Positions 17,150-26,504 of a DNA stretch of 64,000 bases are shown piece after piece (positions within the stretch are counted from its first letter, which is position 1; each line of letters opens with the position of its first letter). Both the position numbers and the translations under genes were made by a program. The notes under the pieces were generated by a model that saw only the letters and a program-made list of their open reading frames with translations, had not been told where the DNA came from and did no database searches. This DNA comes from Deminuibacter sp966424055 (lineage in GTDB: Bacteria; Bacteroidota; Bacteroidia; Chitinophagales; Chitinophagaceae): contig CBJLMB010000029.1 in NCBI GenBank assembly GCA_966424055.1, forward strand, positions 1 through 64,000, in the 5' to 3' direction.

Positions 17150-18712
17150 TCAGGGGGCCTGGTCCTGCTGCAATATAATTGCGGCTTCATCATCATGGTA
17201 TTGCGCTATCAGTGCTGCCAGTTTTTTGCGCAGTGTGCGTACTGTTGGCTGAGCGGCTTTAGCATGATAGATATTGTGCAGTTCGTGCGGGTCTTTATGC
17301 AGGTCGAATAATTCCCAGCTATCGGCCCCACCATAAAAGCGGATCAGTTTGTATTGTTGTGTACGGATGCCGAAATGCGGGAATACATGATGCGGTTGCG
17401 GAAATTCATAATAATGATAATAGGCTTCCTGCCGCCAGCTGGTATGTGGTTGCCGTTGAAGCAGGGGAAGAAAAGAATAGCCCTGCATATCAGCAGGAAC
17501 CGGTACACCTGCAAAGTTGAGCAAAGTGGGGGCCCAGTCAACATTCAACACCAGCTGACTGAGCTTTGTACCGGGTTCGATTACACCCGGATAGCGGATA
17601 ACAAAAGGCGTGCGCATCGATTCTTCGTACATAAACCTTTTATCGAACCAGCCATGTTCGCCAAGATAAAAACCCTGGTCTGAAGCATAAATAACAATGG
17701 TATTGTGGGCGAGCCCTGTTCTATCCAGGTAGTCCAGTAATTCGCCGATATTCCTGTCGAGTGATTTTGCCGTGGATAGATAATCTTTCAGGTAACGCTG
17801 GTATTTCCATTTAACCAGTTCCCTGCCGGTGTAATGGTGTGTATCAAATTCACGGCTTATTTTATCTTCATAATACCCTGCGAACACCTGCTTCTGTTCG
17901 GGGCTCAGCCGTTTGTATACGGCGTCTTTTGTATAATCTGCATGCACCTTGAGGTCTTCGCGAAGGCGCATGGTTTTGTCAATCGTCATATCCTGCTGTT
18001 GTGCCGCAATACGGCCAGCGTAATCATCATAAAAATCCGGTGGCAATGGAAACACTTTATCATCATATGCACCGAGATCGGGCAGGTCGGGCAACCATTC
18101 GCGATGGGTGGCTTTTTCACCGATCACCAGGCAAAACGGTTTGGATGTATCCCGCTGGCTGAGCCAGTCAAGAGAAAAACGGGTGATGATATTGGTGACA
18201 TAACCACTTGCTTTTACTGTATCATTCAGCTGGTTGATAAAATCCGGATTGTAATAATGCCCCTGCCCGGGAAGAATGTTCCAGTAATCAAATCCCTGCG
18301 GAAGGCTGCCCAGGTGCCATTTGCCTATCCAGGCGGTTTGATAACCACCCTGCTGTAGCAGGCGGGGAAATATTTCCTGGCTGATATCGAATTTTTTTTC
18401 ATTGAGCTTATACCCATTCTGGTGACTATACTTGCCTGTAAGCAGAGTTGCCCTGCTGGGGCCGCAGATAGAATTGGTGACAAGGCAGTTCTGCAACAAT
18501 GCCCCCTCGTTAGCAATGCGGTCGATATTGGGTGTTTGCGCCAGTTTGCTGCCATAGGCGCTGATGGCCTGGTAAGCATGATCATCTGAAAAAATAAAAA
18601 GGATATTGGGCCGGCGGTTATCAGGCGACTGCTGTGCTTTTGCGCCCTGCAGGATAATAAAAAACAGGCAGAAGAAAAAAATGCAACGGGATAAATGACT
18701 GAATGTATTCAT
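17150..18712 (-). CDS. Secreted sulfatase (family S1), DUF4976-type C-terminus
   Basis: A formylglycine sulfatase of 520 residues. The signal peptide (MNTFSHLSRCIFFFCLFFII, cleaved after AKA) supports the ATG at 18712; a start at 18739 would only add nine residues before it. The metal site begins FSDDHAYQ, and the modifiable cysteine is in CGPSRATLLTG (Cys83 of the C-x-P-S-R motif). The stretch SICGPSRATLLTGKYSHQNG looks like N-acetylglucosamine-6-sulfatase/mucin-desulfating subfamilies, which is only a hint. It reads away from the ECF sigma gene of the glycan locus and probably works on the same sulfated glycan as the second sulfatase at 28298. Confidence 0.9.
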   Translation of the reverse strand: MNTFSHLSRCIFFFCLFFIILQGAKAQQSPDNRRPNILFIFSDDHAYQAISAYGSKLAQTPNIDRIANEGALLQNCLVTNSICGPSRATLLTGKYSHQNGYKLNEKKFDISQEIFPRLLQQGGYQTAWIGKWHLGSLPQGFDYWNILPGQGHYYNPDFINQLNDTVKASGYVTNIITRFSLDWLSQRDTSKPFCLVIGEKATHREWLPDLPDLGAYDDKVFPLPPDFYDDYAGRIAAQQQDMTIDKTMRLREDLKVHADYTKDAVYKRLSPEQKQVFAGYYEDKISREFDTHHYTGRELVKWKYQRYLKDYLSTAKSLDRNIGELLDYLDRTGLAHNTIVIYASDQGFYLGEHGWFDKRFMYEESMRTPFVIRYPGVIEPGTKLSQLVLNVDWAPTLLNFAGVPVPADMQGYSFLPLLQRQPHTSWRQEAYYHYYEFPQPHHVFPHFGIRTQQYKLIRFYGGADSWELFDLHKDPHELHNIYHAKAAQPTVRTLRKKLAALIAQYHDDEAAIILQQDQAP

Positions 18713-19103
18713 CTGTTCTCGGTTGTTACATGATCTCAATGAAAGTATTCAATGGGAGGCGCAGTAAGTTATAAAGAAATATCGACCTGTTCAGGTTGAT
18801 GCATCATAAATAATCTGCATGTATGCTGCGTTGCAGCGTTTGTTTGATGCAAAAATAGCACAAACGATTGCGTTGCCTGCGGACGATTTTTTTTTCTACT
18901 TTTCCATAACAGCAATGCCTGCTGTTTGTTCACTGATGCAGCAATGAGTGATTGAATTGCCATATTTCATTGTTAGAACCAGCCGAGATATGCACCAGTA
19001 GGTGCAGAACAATAACAAGTAATGTATAACTATAAAAACACCTTTCTGCCAGTGCAGGAAACGGAAATATATTCTGTGGATTGCAGGCCCAGGTAATACA
19101 GCA
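18713..19103. other. Gene-free divergent region between sulfatase and ECF sigma gene
   Basis: This 391-bp stretch carries no convincing gene. It must contain the sulfatase promoter on the minus strand and the sigma-gene promoter on the plus strand. Visible elements are a perfect TGATGCATCA palindrome (18797-18806), an adjacent ACCTG-TT-CAGGT hairpin (18785-18796), a TATTTTTG box on the minus strand (18850-18857) that fits the TAnnTTTG element, and a run of nine T near 18890. The palindrome could be a binding site shared by both promoters; this is not shown. Confidence 0.4.
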
Positions 19104-19763
19104 GTGGCAATAAGATGCGGGATTGAACAAGAACAAGGCAGTCTGAACCCTTTGTACGCTAAAACTATTAATGCAGTGGTGCCGGAACAGCCATATAATG
19201 AACAGGAATTATTACAGCGTGTTGCTGCCGGTGATGAGCAGGCTTTTACTGTATTATTCAAAACGTATCATCCTGTACTGGCTGCATATATATGGAGCTG
19301 GACCAAATCGATGGTGCTTACAGAAGAAATGGTACAGGATGTTTTTACCAAAATATGGAAAAACCGCGAACAACTGGTTGCTGTTAAACAGTTCAGGTCT
19401 TTTCTTTTTATCATATCCCGCAATCATACATTTAATTGCCTTCGCCAGATAGCAAGAGAGCGGTCACGGCAGCAGGAATGGGAGTACTATGTACAGCATA
19501 CCAGTACGGCTGCCGAAACCTTACCCGGCGAATACACAGAGCTGATAGGTAAGGCCATTGAACAACTGCCGCCGCAGCAAAGAAAAGTGTACCTGTTACG
19601 CAGGGATGCATGGAAGTTCGAGGAAATAGGCAGGCAAATGCAGATATCTCCCGAAACTGCCAGAAAACATATGGGGCAGGCAGTTCGTTCCATTTCAAAA
19701 TATGTGCATGCATATAAAAACGCTGTGGCGCTCAGCCTGATACTTCCTTTATTTTTTTCTTAA
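19104..19763 (+). CDS. ECF RNA polymerase sigma factor (glycan locus 1)
   Basis: A sigma-70 family ECF factor of up to 219 residues. Region 2 is seen in LLQRVAAGDEQAFTVLFKTYHPVLAAYIWSW and MVQDVFTKIWKNREQL, region 4 in AIEQLPPQQRKVYLLRR and FEEIGRQMQISPETARKHM. It is followed 94 bp later by FecR and then SusC with an STN domain, the classic surface-signalling trio. In it, the receptor frees the sigma factor from FecR when the glycan is bound. The start is uncertain: GTG at 19104 is used here, but GTG codons at 19176 and 19179 lie closer to region 2, and there is no in-frame ATG before region 2. Confidence 0.9.
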   Translation: MAIRCGIEQEQGSLNPLYAKTINAVVPEQPYNEQELLQRVAAGDEQAFTVLFKTYHPVLAAYIWSWTKSMVLTEEMVQDVFTKIWKNREQLVAVKQFRSFLFIISRNHTFNCLRQIARERSRQQEWEYYVQHTSTAAETLPGEYTELIGKAIEQLPPQQRKVYLLRRDAWKFEEIGRQMQISPETARKHMGQAVRSISKYVHAYKNAVALSLILPLFFS

Positions 19764-19857
19764 AAAAAATCCCGCCGTACTACCCGGTTTTTTGTTTTTT
19801 ATTGTCTTTAATGATGAAGCTGAATCGATACCCATTCATCATTATCATTTTATTGTT

Positions 19858-21039
19858 ATGCCTCAAACAAGGCTATCCTGCTTATTACACCGTTATTTTG
19901 AAGGCACTGCTTCAGGTGAGGAAGAGAAGGAACTGATGTTGTTGATTGCCGATGAAAACAATGCTGCCGAAGTACAGGCTGTGATGGAACAGGTATGGGA
20001 AAAAAAACAGATGCATTTTCCCGCACTGATCACCGGTGAAAGAAGCGATGAGATGCTGCGGCAGATCATTGCACAGCGACCGGGGAAAAAACAGGTATCC
20101 TATGCATACAGGAAAAAATGGTATGTATGGACAGCCGCAGCTGTTTTTTGTGCGGTAGCGCTGCTGGGTGCTTATTTGTACAAGAATAGCGGCACATCCA
20201 AACCGGTTGTTGCAAAAGCAAACAGTACAACCACGCCCAATGATGCTGCTCCCGGTGGTAATAAAGCCAAACTGGTTTTATCGAACGGTACCGAAGTAGT
20301 GCTGAACGAAACAGGTGATGGTATCATCAACGGGGAAAGCAACTGTCGTGTCAAAAAACAGAACGAACAACTGGTATATGCTGCCGGTAACACGGCTGCG
20401 GCTGTGGGTTATAATACACTGTGTACACCCAAAGGCGGCCAGTACAGCGTTGTATTGCCCGATGGAACAAGGGTATGGCTGAATGCAGCAAGCTCCTTGC
20501 ATTATCCCACCTTGTTCACTGGTAAAGAACGCCAGGTAGAGTTGAAAGGGGAAGCCTATTTTGAAGTAGCCACCAACCAGTCCATGCCTTTTGTGGTGCA
20601 GGTAAACGATATGCATATACAGGTACTGGGCACCAGTTTTAATGTGATGGCTTACAGTGATGAAAAAAATATCAATACCACCCTGTTAAACGGGGCAGTG
20701 AAAATTGCCGCGGGCAACGAAACAGCATTGCTACACCCGGGGCAGCAGGCCAGCTGGAACAGCCATACAGCACAAATACATGTTACAGCTGCAGATACAG
20801 ACCAGGCGATGGCCTGGAAGAACGGGCAGTTCTATTTTAAAGATGCAAGCGTTGAAGCTGTGATGCGCCAGCTTTGCCGCTGGTACGATGTGGAAGTGAA
20901 ATACGAAGGGCCCGTGACCGAACATAAGTTTGTTGGGCGTATCTGGCGTTCGTACACGCTTTCACAGGCATTGGCTTTGTTGCAGGCAAGTGAAGTACAT
21001 TTTCGTATTGAAGGCAAACTGCTTATTGTAAACTCATAA
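19858..21039 (+). CDS. FecR-family anti-sigma factor (glycan locus 1)
   Basis: An inner-membrane anti-sigma factor (393 residues). The cytoplasmic N-terminus binds the sigma factor, one helix crosses the membrane (WTAAAVFCAVALLGAYLY, about 91-108), and the periplasmic part has a FecR beta domain (TPKGGQYSVVLPDGTRVWLNAASSLHYP) and a C-terminal DUF4974 domain (FKDASVEAVMRQLCRWYDVEV). The ATG at 19858 is preferred since the protein then opens with the usual MPQTRLSCLLHRYFEG; an earlier in-frame ATG at 19792 is less likely. It sits between the sigma gene and its STN-bearing SusC partner. Confidence 0.93.
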   Translation: MPQTRLSCLLHRYFEGTASGEEEKELMLLIADENNAAEVQAVMEQVWEKKQMHFPALITGERSDEMLRQIIAQRPGKKQVSYAYRKKWYVWTAAAVFCAVALLGAYLYKNSGTSKPVVAKANSTTTPNDAAPGGNKAKLVLSNGTEVVLNETGDGIINGESNCRVKKQNEQLVYAAGNTAAAVGYNTLCTPKGGQYSVVLPDGTRVWLNAASSLHYPTLFTGKERQVELKGEAYFEVATNQSMPFVVQVNDMHIQVLGTSFNVMAYSDEKNINTTLLNGAVKIAAGNETALLHPGQQASWNSHTAQIHVTAADTDQAMAWKNGQFYFKDASVEAVMRQLCRWYDVEVKYEGPVTEHKFVGRIWRSYTLSQALALLQASEVHFRIEGKLLIVNS

Positions 21040-21100
21040 AAATCTTTTACCCACCAAATGACGCAGATGAAAACATGATCCTGGCCAGGATATAACCTCA

Positions 21101-21130
21101 AAAAAACAGGAGCGGGTCCAAGCGCTCCTG
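21101..21130 (+). terminator. Hairpin between fecR and susC, possible terminator or attenuator
   Basis: A perfect 8-bp stem (CAGGAGCG at 21107-21114 with 21123-21130) and 8-nt loop lie in the 183-bp gap. A run of A precedes the stem and no T-run follows, as with the hairpin at 7315. It may end the sigma/FecR transcript so that susC uses its own, sigma-dependent promoter. Confidence 0.45.
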
Positions 21131-21222
21131 CTGAAAGGATTAATCCAAAACAACGCAAATTTCCGGTTACCATTGATTGTTTAACCCCTCCGGACTAAAC
21201 TCCGGATAAACAAAACAAATTT

Positions 21223-24200
21223 ATGTATTTAAACCATTATGGCAGGGCCCTTCGTGCGCTGAGGGCACTGTCATCCAAAACACTGCTGGGCATGCGGTTG
21301 ACCTTTGTGCTGCTAACCCTTGCCAGTTTACAGGTTACTGCAAAAGGCTTATCGCAAAAAATCTCGCTCTCCGAAAAAAATGTCCCGCTTGAAAATGTAT
21401 TGAACCAAATAGAACGGCAAACAGGCTTATTATTCTGGTACGATCACCAGAAACTGGACCTCTCCCGCAATATGGTGGATATTCATATTAAAAATGCAAG
21501 CCTGGATGAAGTATTGAAACTGTGTTTAAAAGATGCAGGTATAACCTATAAGATCGTTGAGAAAAATATTATCCTTCAAAAAGGAACTGCTCCTGAACAG
21601 GCTGATGCACCATTACCCGATAAACCGGTAAAAGGAAAAGTGACAGATGAGAAGGGAAAAGCATTGCAGGGTGTTTCAGTACAGATCAAAGGCGCTAAAA
21701 AAGGGACTGTAACAGATGCAGATGGCTATTTTACGTTGAATGTAAATGAAGGTGAGGAGCTGGTGTTTTCGATGGTAGGGTATAAGACCTACAATATGAT
21801 TGCATCTGCATCACGCAGCGTTAATATACAACTGAACCCCGATGCGGGTAACCTGGAAGATGTTGTTATTGTGGGATACGGATCGCAGAAGCAGGTGAAC
21901 CTTACCGGTGCAGTGGCCACCGTAAAAGGCGATGTACTGGAAAGCAGGCCTATCACCCGCTTGTCGCAGGGGCTGCAGGGAGTGATAGGCAACCTGAATA
22001 TTACCACCACCACCAGCGGCGGTGATCCCAGTGCCAAACCTTCTATCAACATCAGGGGATATACAGGGTTGAGTTCAACCGGTCCGCCACTGGTGGTAAT
22101 AGATGGTGTGCCGGGTGGTGATATAAATGCGCTGAACCCAAATGATATTGAAAGTATTTCTGTGCTGAAAGATGCCGCCTCTTCTTCTATCTATGGCTCA
22201 AGTGCGCCTTATGGTGTGCTGATGATCACCACCAAAACAGGTAAACGGAACAAGCCGGCAACAGTGAGCTATAACAACAACCTTTCCTGGAGCCAGCCCA
22301 TCAACCTGCCTAAGATGCTGAACTCGCTTGATTTTGCCAATTTGTATAACGATGCTTTTGTAAATGCTGGCCGTGCACCTTTTTTTGATGATGCCACCAT
22401 CCAGCGTATCAAAGACTACCAGGCCGGTAAGCTGAAAACAGAAACCATTAAAGACCCGCAATCGAATAACTGGTATTCCTGGGATAAAGGCAATGCCAAT
22501 AACGACTTCTTTAAAATTTATTTCAGAAACTGGGCTCCCAGCCAGCAGCATAACATCAATGTTTCGGGGGGTAATGCTTCTACTACTTATTATGTGGGAC
22601 TGGGTTATACCGGCAAAGGCGGGTTGTACAATTATGGTGATGATAAATATAAACGTTACAATATCAAATCGAACCTTTCTACTGATATCAATAAATGGAT
22701 ATCGTTTAACCTGCGGGGTAATTTTTCGCGCGAAACCTACAATACACCCAATACCTATCCAGGGCAAACAGGGGGCAATTATATGCACCAGATTGCGCGC
22801 AAATTTCCAACGGTTCCTTTGCACAATCCTGATGGCGGTTACTCAGATGCATCCAATGTATTGCTGATGAGCAATGGCGGCCGTTTTACCAGTACAAGTG
22901 ATGCTGCCCTGGTTACCGGTGAATTTGTGATAAAACCATTGCCGGGCTGGGATATTGTGGCCAACTATACATTCGATGGTACCTATTACAATGAAAAGAA
23001 TCATGTTAAAACAGTGTACATCACACTGCCTGATGGCTCTTTGTCACCTTCCGGCGGTACTTTTCCCAACAGCCTCAGCGAAAATTATTATAACAGGGAT
23101 CACCAGGTGATCAACGCCTATACTTCTTATGAAAAAAGAGTGAAACGCAATTATTTTAAAGTGCTGGGCGGGTATATCAGGGACCTGATCAATTATAAAT
23201 CCCTGTCAGGAAGCAATACCAATTTGTACTCTGATAATGTGCCTTCTCTTAACCTTACTTATGGCAGCAATTTCAGTTCAACAGACCTGTTGAGACAACT
23301 GGCTACAGAAGGTTTCTTCGGCAGGCTCAATTATAATTTTGATGAGAAATACCTGCTGGAACTGGATGGGAGATATGATGCCACATCCCGCTTTTTACCC
23401 AGTGTACGCTGGCAGTTGTATGGTGGTGTATCTGCAGGATATAATATGCACAAAGAAAAATTCTGGCGTTCAATAGAGCCTTATGTGAACACCTTTAAGA
23501 TCCGCGGCTCTTATGGTTCGCAGGGCGACCAGAGCTATTTTGACGATCCCAGCCGTCTTAATTACTATCCTTTTTACCCGGCACTGGGTGTGGCATCTCC
23601 CAATGGTACCAACTGGCTGTTCGGCAGCTCAAGACAGGCCTATACCACACAGCCCGGCCTGGTGGATCCTTCGCTTACCTGGGCTAAACCCATTACAATG
23701 GATATTGGTGTGGATGCCGGTTTTCTCAACAACAGGTTATCTGCCAGCTTCGACTGGTACAGCAGGAAGATTGAACAATACATAGGGCCCAGCCAGGCTT
23801 TACCTGCAGTACTGGGAACAGCTGCACCGGTGATCAATAACACGCAAATAGAAACTAAAGGTTTTGAACTTACTATCAACTGGAGCGACAAAATTGGTAA
23901 GCTTAATTATCATATAAGGGGTGTATTGAGTGATTATACAGGCAAAGTGTTACAGTATCCCAATCCTACCAAACTATTGTCATCTACTTATTACAGTGGT
24001 GCAAAAATTGGTGAAATATGGGGTTATGTAACAGAAGGATTGTTTAAAGGTACTGATGAGGTCAGCAAAGCCGCCGATCAATCATACCTGTATTCGAGAT
24101 GGACACAAGGAGATGTACATTACAAAGACCTTAATGGCGATGGTAAGATAGATATCGGCAACAATACTGTATCGAACCCGGGCGATAGAAAAGTGATCGG

Positions 24201-24696
24201 TAATAATACCCCGCGCTATGCCTATGGTTTTACGCTGGATGCAGAATGGAAAGGGTTTGATTTCTCCATATTTCTGCAGGGCATCGCCAAAAGGGATGCC
24301 TGGGTCGGTTCCAACTATTTCTGGGGTGTAGTGGGTGATGAATGGCAGAGCTCTCCATTCACTGTTCACACCAACCGCTGGACCACCCAGAACCCGAATG
24401 GTTATTTTCCCAAGTATTATATGAGTGGTGAAAATGGTAAGAACTCACAAACACAAACGCGTTACCTGCAGAATGCATCGTATATGCGTATCAAGAACCT
24501 GCAGCTGGGCTATTCACTGCCCAGGCAAACCATACAGAAGCTGAAACTGCAGCGGGTACGTGTATATGTAAGTGCCGATAACCTGGCCACATTCACCAAG
24601 CTCATTAAAACAATGGACCCCGAACTGTCTATCAGCGATGCAAAAATATACCCGCTGCAACGCACTTTGTCTGCCGGGTTAAATGTGACCTTCTGA
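21223..24696 (+). CDS. SusC-like TonB-dependent receptor with STN domain (glycan locus 1)
   Basis: An outer-membrane glycan importer of 1157 residues. The order is: signal sequence (LLGMRLTFVLLTLASLQVTAKG, about 21-42); STN signalling domain (about 46-113, ISLSEKNVPLENVLNQIERQTG); CarboxypepD_reg-like domain (about 136-210); TonB-box-like DVVIVGYGSQK; plug (about 225-340, GVLMITTKTGK); and a barrel ending GLNVTF. The STN domain is what links such receptors to a FecR/ECF pair, and those genes are immediately upstream. SusD follows after 31 bp. The substrate is likely the sulfated, fucosylated glycan implied by the enzymes downstream. Confidence 0.95.
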   Translation: MYLNHYGRALRALRALSSKTLLGMRLTFVLLTLASLQVTAKGLSQKISLSEKNVPLENVLNQIERQTGLLFWYDHQKLDLSRNMVDIHIKNASLDEVLKLCLKDAGITYKIVEKNIILQKGTAPEQADAPLPDKPVKGKVTDEKGKALQGVSVQIKGAKKGTVTDADGYFTLNVNEGEELVFSMVGYKTYNMIASASRSVNIQLNPDAGNLEDVVIVGYGSQKQVNLTGAVATVKGDVLESRPITRLSQGLQGVIGNLNITTTTSGGDPSAKPSINIRGYTGLSSTGPPLVVIDGVPGGDINALNPNDIESISVLKDAASSSIYGSSAPYGVLMITTKTGKRNKPATVSYNNNLSWSQPINLPKMLNSLDFANLYNDAFVNAGRAPFFDDATIQRIKDYQAGKLKTETIKDPQSNNWYSWDKGNANNDFFKIYFRNWAPSQQHNINVSGGNASTTYYVGLGYTGKGGLYNYGDDKYKRYNIKSNLSTDINKWISFNLRGNFSRETYNTPNTYPGQTGGNYMHQIARKFPTVPLHNPDGGYSDASNVLLMSNGGRFTSTSDAALVTGEFVIKPLPGWDIVANYTFDGTYYNEKNHVKTVYITLPDGSLSPSGGTFPNSLSENYYNRDHQVINAYTSYEKRVKRNYFKVLGGYIRDLINYKSLSGSNTNLYSDNVPSLNLTYGSNFSSTDLLRQLATEGFFGRLNYNFDEKYLLELDGRYDATSRFLPSVRWQLYGGVSAGYNMHKEKFWRSIEPYVNTFKIRGSYGSQGDQSYFDDPSRLNYYPFYPALGVASPNGTNWLFGSSRQAYTTQPGLVDPSLTWAKPITMDIGVDAGFLNNRLSASFDWYSRKIEQYIGPSQALPAVLGTAAPVINNTQIETKGFELTINWSDKIGKLNYHIRGVLSDYTGKVLQYPNPTKLLSSTYYSGAKIGEIWGYVTEGLFKGTDEVSKAADQSYLYSRWTQGDVHYKDLNGDGKIDIGNNTVSNPGDRKVIGNNTPRYAYGFTLDAEWKGFDFSIFLQGIAKRDAWVGSNYFWGVVGDEWQSSPFTVHTNRWTTQNPNGYFPKYYMSGENGKNSQTQTRYLQNASYMRIKNLQLGYSLPRQTIQKLKLQRVRVYVSADNLATFTKLIKTMDPELSISDAKIYPLQRTLSAGLNVTF

Positions 24697-24727
24697 TAGC
24701 TATTGTTCAAGTAAAACGAAAAAGATT

Positions 24728-26479
24728 ATGAAACGATCAATAACAGGCCTGCTGGCGTTTTGTGTGGCTATACTGGTATCCTGTAAAAAAGACGGTTTTC
24801 TTGACCGCACACCTTTATCACAGATCAGTGAAGCCGAATACTGGAAAACAACAAGCGACCTGCAGCTCTATTGTAATAATTTTTACAATACCATTTTTCC
24901 TTCTTATACAGGGTTTGGTTCAACGGGTATTTACGGACAGGATGCTGACCAGGGCAGTGATAATATGATCGCCATGGGGTACAATACCTTCTTGAATGGG
25001 GAAGCGACTATCCCGGCCACCGGTGGTGGATGGGACTGGACCACTCTGCGCAATATCAATTATTTCATGGCCAACTATAACAAAGTAGCAGCTTCCTGGG
25101 ATAATGTAAAACCATTCGTAGGGGAAGCTTTGTTTTTCCGTGCCTGGTATTATTATGGCATGCTGAAAAATTTTGGCAATCTTCCCTGGATAGGCAAACC
25201 GTTGTCTGTTGCTTCAGGCGAATTATACGGCCCCAGACTGGCGCGCAATATCATTGCCGATTCAATACTGCAGGATCTTGACAGGGCCATTGATTACCTG
25301 CCCACCAAAAGCAAACAGCAGGCCATGCGTATCACCAAAGAAGCTGCCATGGCTTTCTGTTCACGTGTTGCATTATACGAAGGTACCTGGGAAAAATACC
25401 ATGCTAATGATGCTTTTGGTGTACAGGGGCAGGATGGAACCAAATACCTGCAGAAAGCAGCTACAGTGGCAGAGACATTGATCAACTCCAATGTACATAA
25501 CCTGGATAATGTGGGTGTTGCCAATGGCTACTGGCGGTTGTTTAACCAGACAGATTACAGCGGCAGCAACGAGATCATGCTGTGGCGCAGGTACGATGTC
25601 GCGGCAGGTGTTGCGCACAACTGGCACAGGTACACTTACCTGGGAGCAGGCAGAGGGGTGACCAAAGGCCTGGTAGATGCCTATTTGTGTACAGATGGGA
25701 AACCCATTTCGGGCAATGCTCTGTACCAGGGTGATGATTCGTTGACCCGTGTTGTGGCCAACAGGGATCCGCGGCTGAGCCAGACCATTTACCTGCCTGG
25801 TTATGTGGCTACCACCAATCAGCCCAATGGTGCGCCGGATGTATTGTTCAAGGCACCTGCATTCGATGCGGCCAATGAGAACAAATGCGCTACAGGCTAT
25901 CAATTATATAAAGGCAATAATCCCGACTATTACCAGCAGTATGCTTCTTCAGTAGGTACTACGGGGTTGATCTTTATCCGTTATGCAGAAGTGCTGCTGA
26001 ATTTTGCAGAAGCCAAAGCCGAACTGGGTACACTATCGCAGGCTGATGCAGATAAAAGCATCAATAAATTACGTTTGCGTGTAGGCATGCCTGTGCTGAA
26101 CATCAGCGCTATCACACCCGACCCGCAATGGCAGTTCAGCAATCTTTCTCCGCTGATCAATGAGGTAAGAAGGGAAAGGCGTGTTGAACTGGCCTGTGAA
26201 GGTTTCAGAAGAGATGATATTTTCCGCTGGGCAGCGGCTGATAAACTGATACTGGGCTGGAAACCCAAAGGTGCCAAAAAAGCACAATGGACCACGCTTT
26301 TCCCCGCCAGTGTACTGAACAGTTATCCGGTGGATGCCAACGGTTATATTGAACTGTTCCAGAATATACCCGCCATGAGCGCAGGCTACCAGTTTAAAAC
26401 CGGCCGGAATTACCTGTCGCCCATACCTACCAATGAATTAACCCTGAACGGTCAGTTGAAACAAAACCCCGGATGGTGA
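24728..26479 (+). CDS. SusD/RagB-like surface glycan-binding lipoprotein (glycan locus 1)
   Basis: A 583-residue lipoprotein that caps the SusC barrel and binds the glycan at the cell surface. The lipobox is LVSC (Cys19) after a short hydrophobic signal. SusD signatures include EAEYWKTTSDLQLYCNNFYN near the N-terminus, the TPR-like LFFRAWYYYGMLKNFGNLPWI, and the C-terminal RYAEVLLNFAEAKAELG plus EVRRERRVELACEGFRRDDIFRW. It starts 31 bp after susC and ends 25 bp before the DUF4091 gene. Confidence 0.95.
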   Translation: MKRSITGLLAFCVAILVSCKKDGFLDRTPLSQISEAEYWKTTSDLQLYCNNFYNTIFPSYTGFGSTGIYGQDADQGSDNMIAMGYNTFLNGEATIPATGGGWDWTTLRNINYFMANYNKVAASWDNVKPFVGEALFFRAWYYYGMLKNFGNLPWIGKPLSVASGELYGPRLARNIIADSILQDLDRAIDYLPTKSKQQAMRITKEAAMAFCSRVALYEGTWEKYHANDAFGVQGQDGTKYLQKAATVAETLINSNVHNLDNVGVANGYWRLFNQTDYSGSNEIMLWRRYDVAAGVAHNWHRYTYLGAGRGVTKGLVDAYLCTDGKPISGNALYQGDDSLTRVVANRDPRLSQTIYLPGYVATTNQPNGAPDVLFKAPAFDAANENKCATGYQLYKGNNPDYYQQYASSVGTTGLIFIRYAEVLLNFAEAKAELGTLSQADADKSINKLRLRVGMPVLNISAITPDPQWQFSNLSPLINEVRRERRVELACEGFRRDDIFRWAAADKLILGWKPKGAKKAQWTTLFPASVLNSYPVDANGYIELFQNIPAMSAGYQFKTGRNYLSPIPTNELTLNGQLKQNPGW

Positions 26480-26504
26480 AATAGCAGTCATAAAACAGCA
26501 CATC

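Noticed and set aside
22198..22824. Long antisense open frame (208 codons) inside the SusC gene
   Set aside because: It is fully covered by a well-supported receptor gene on the other strand; its composition is that of an antisense shadow.
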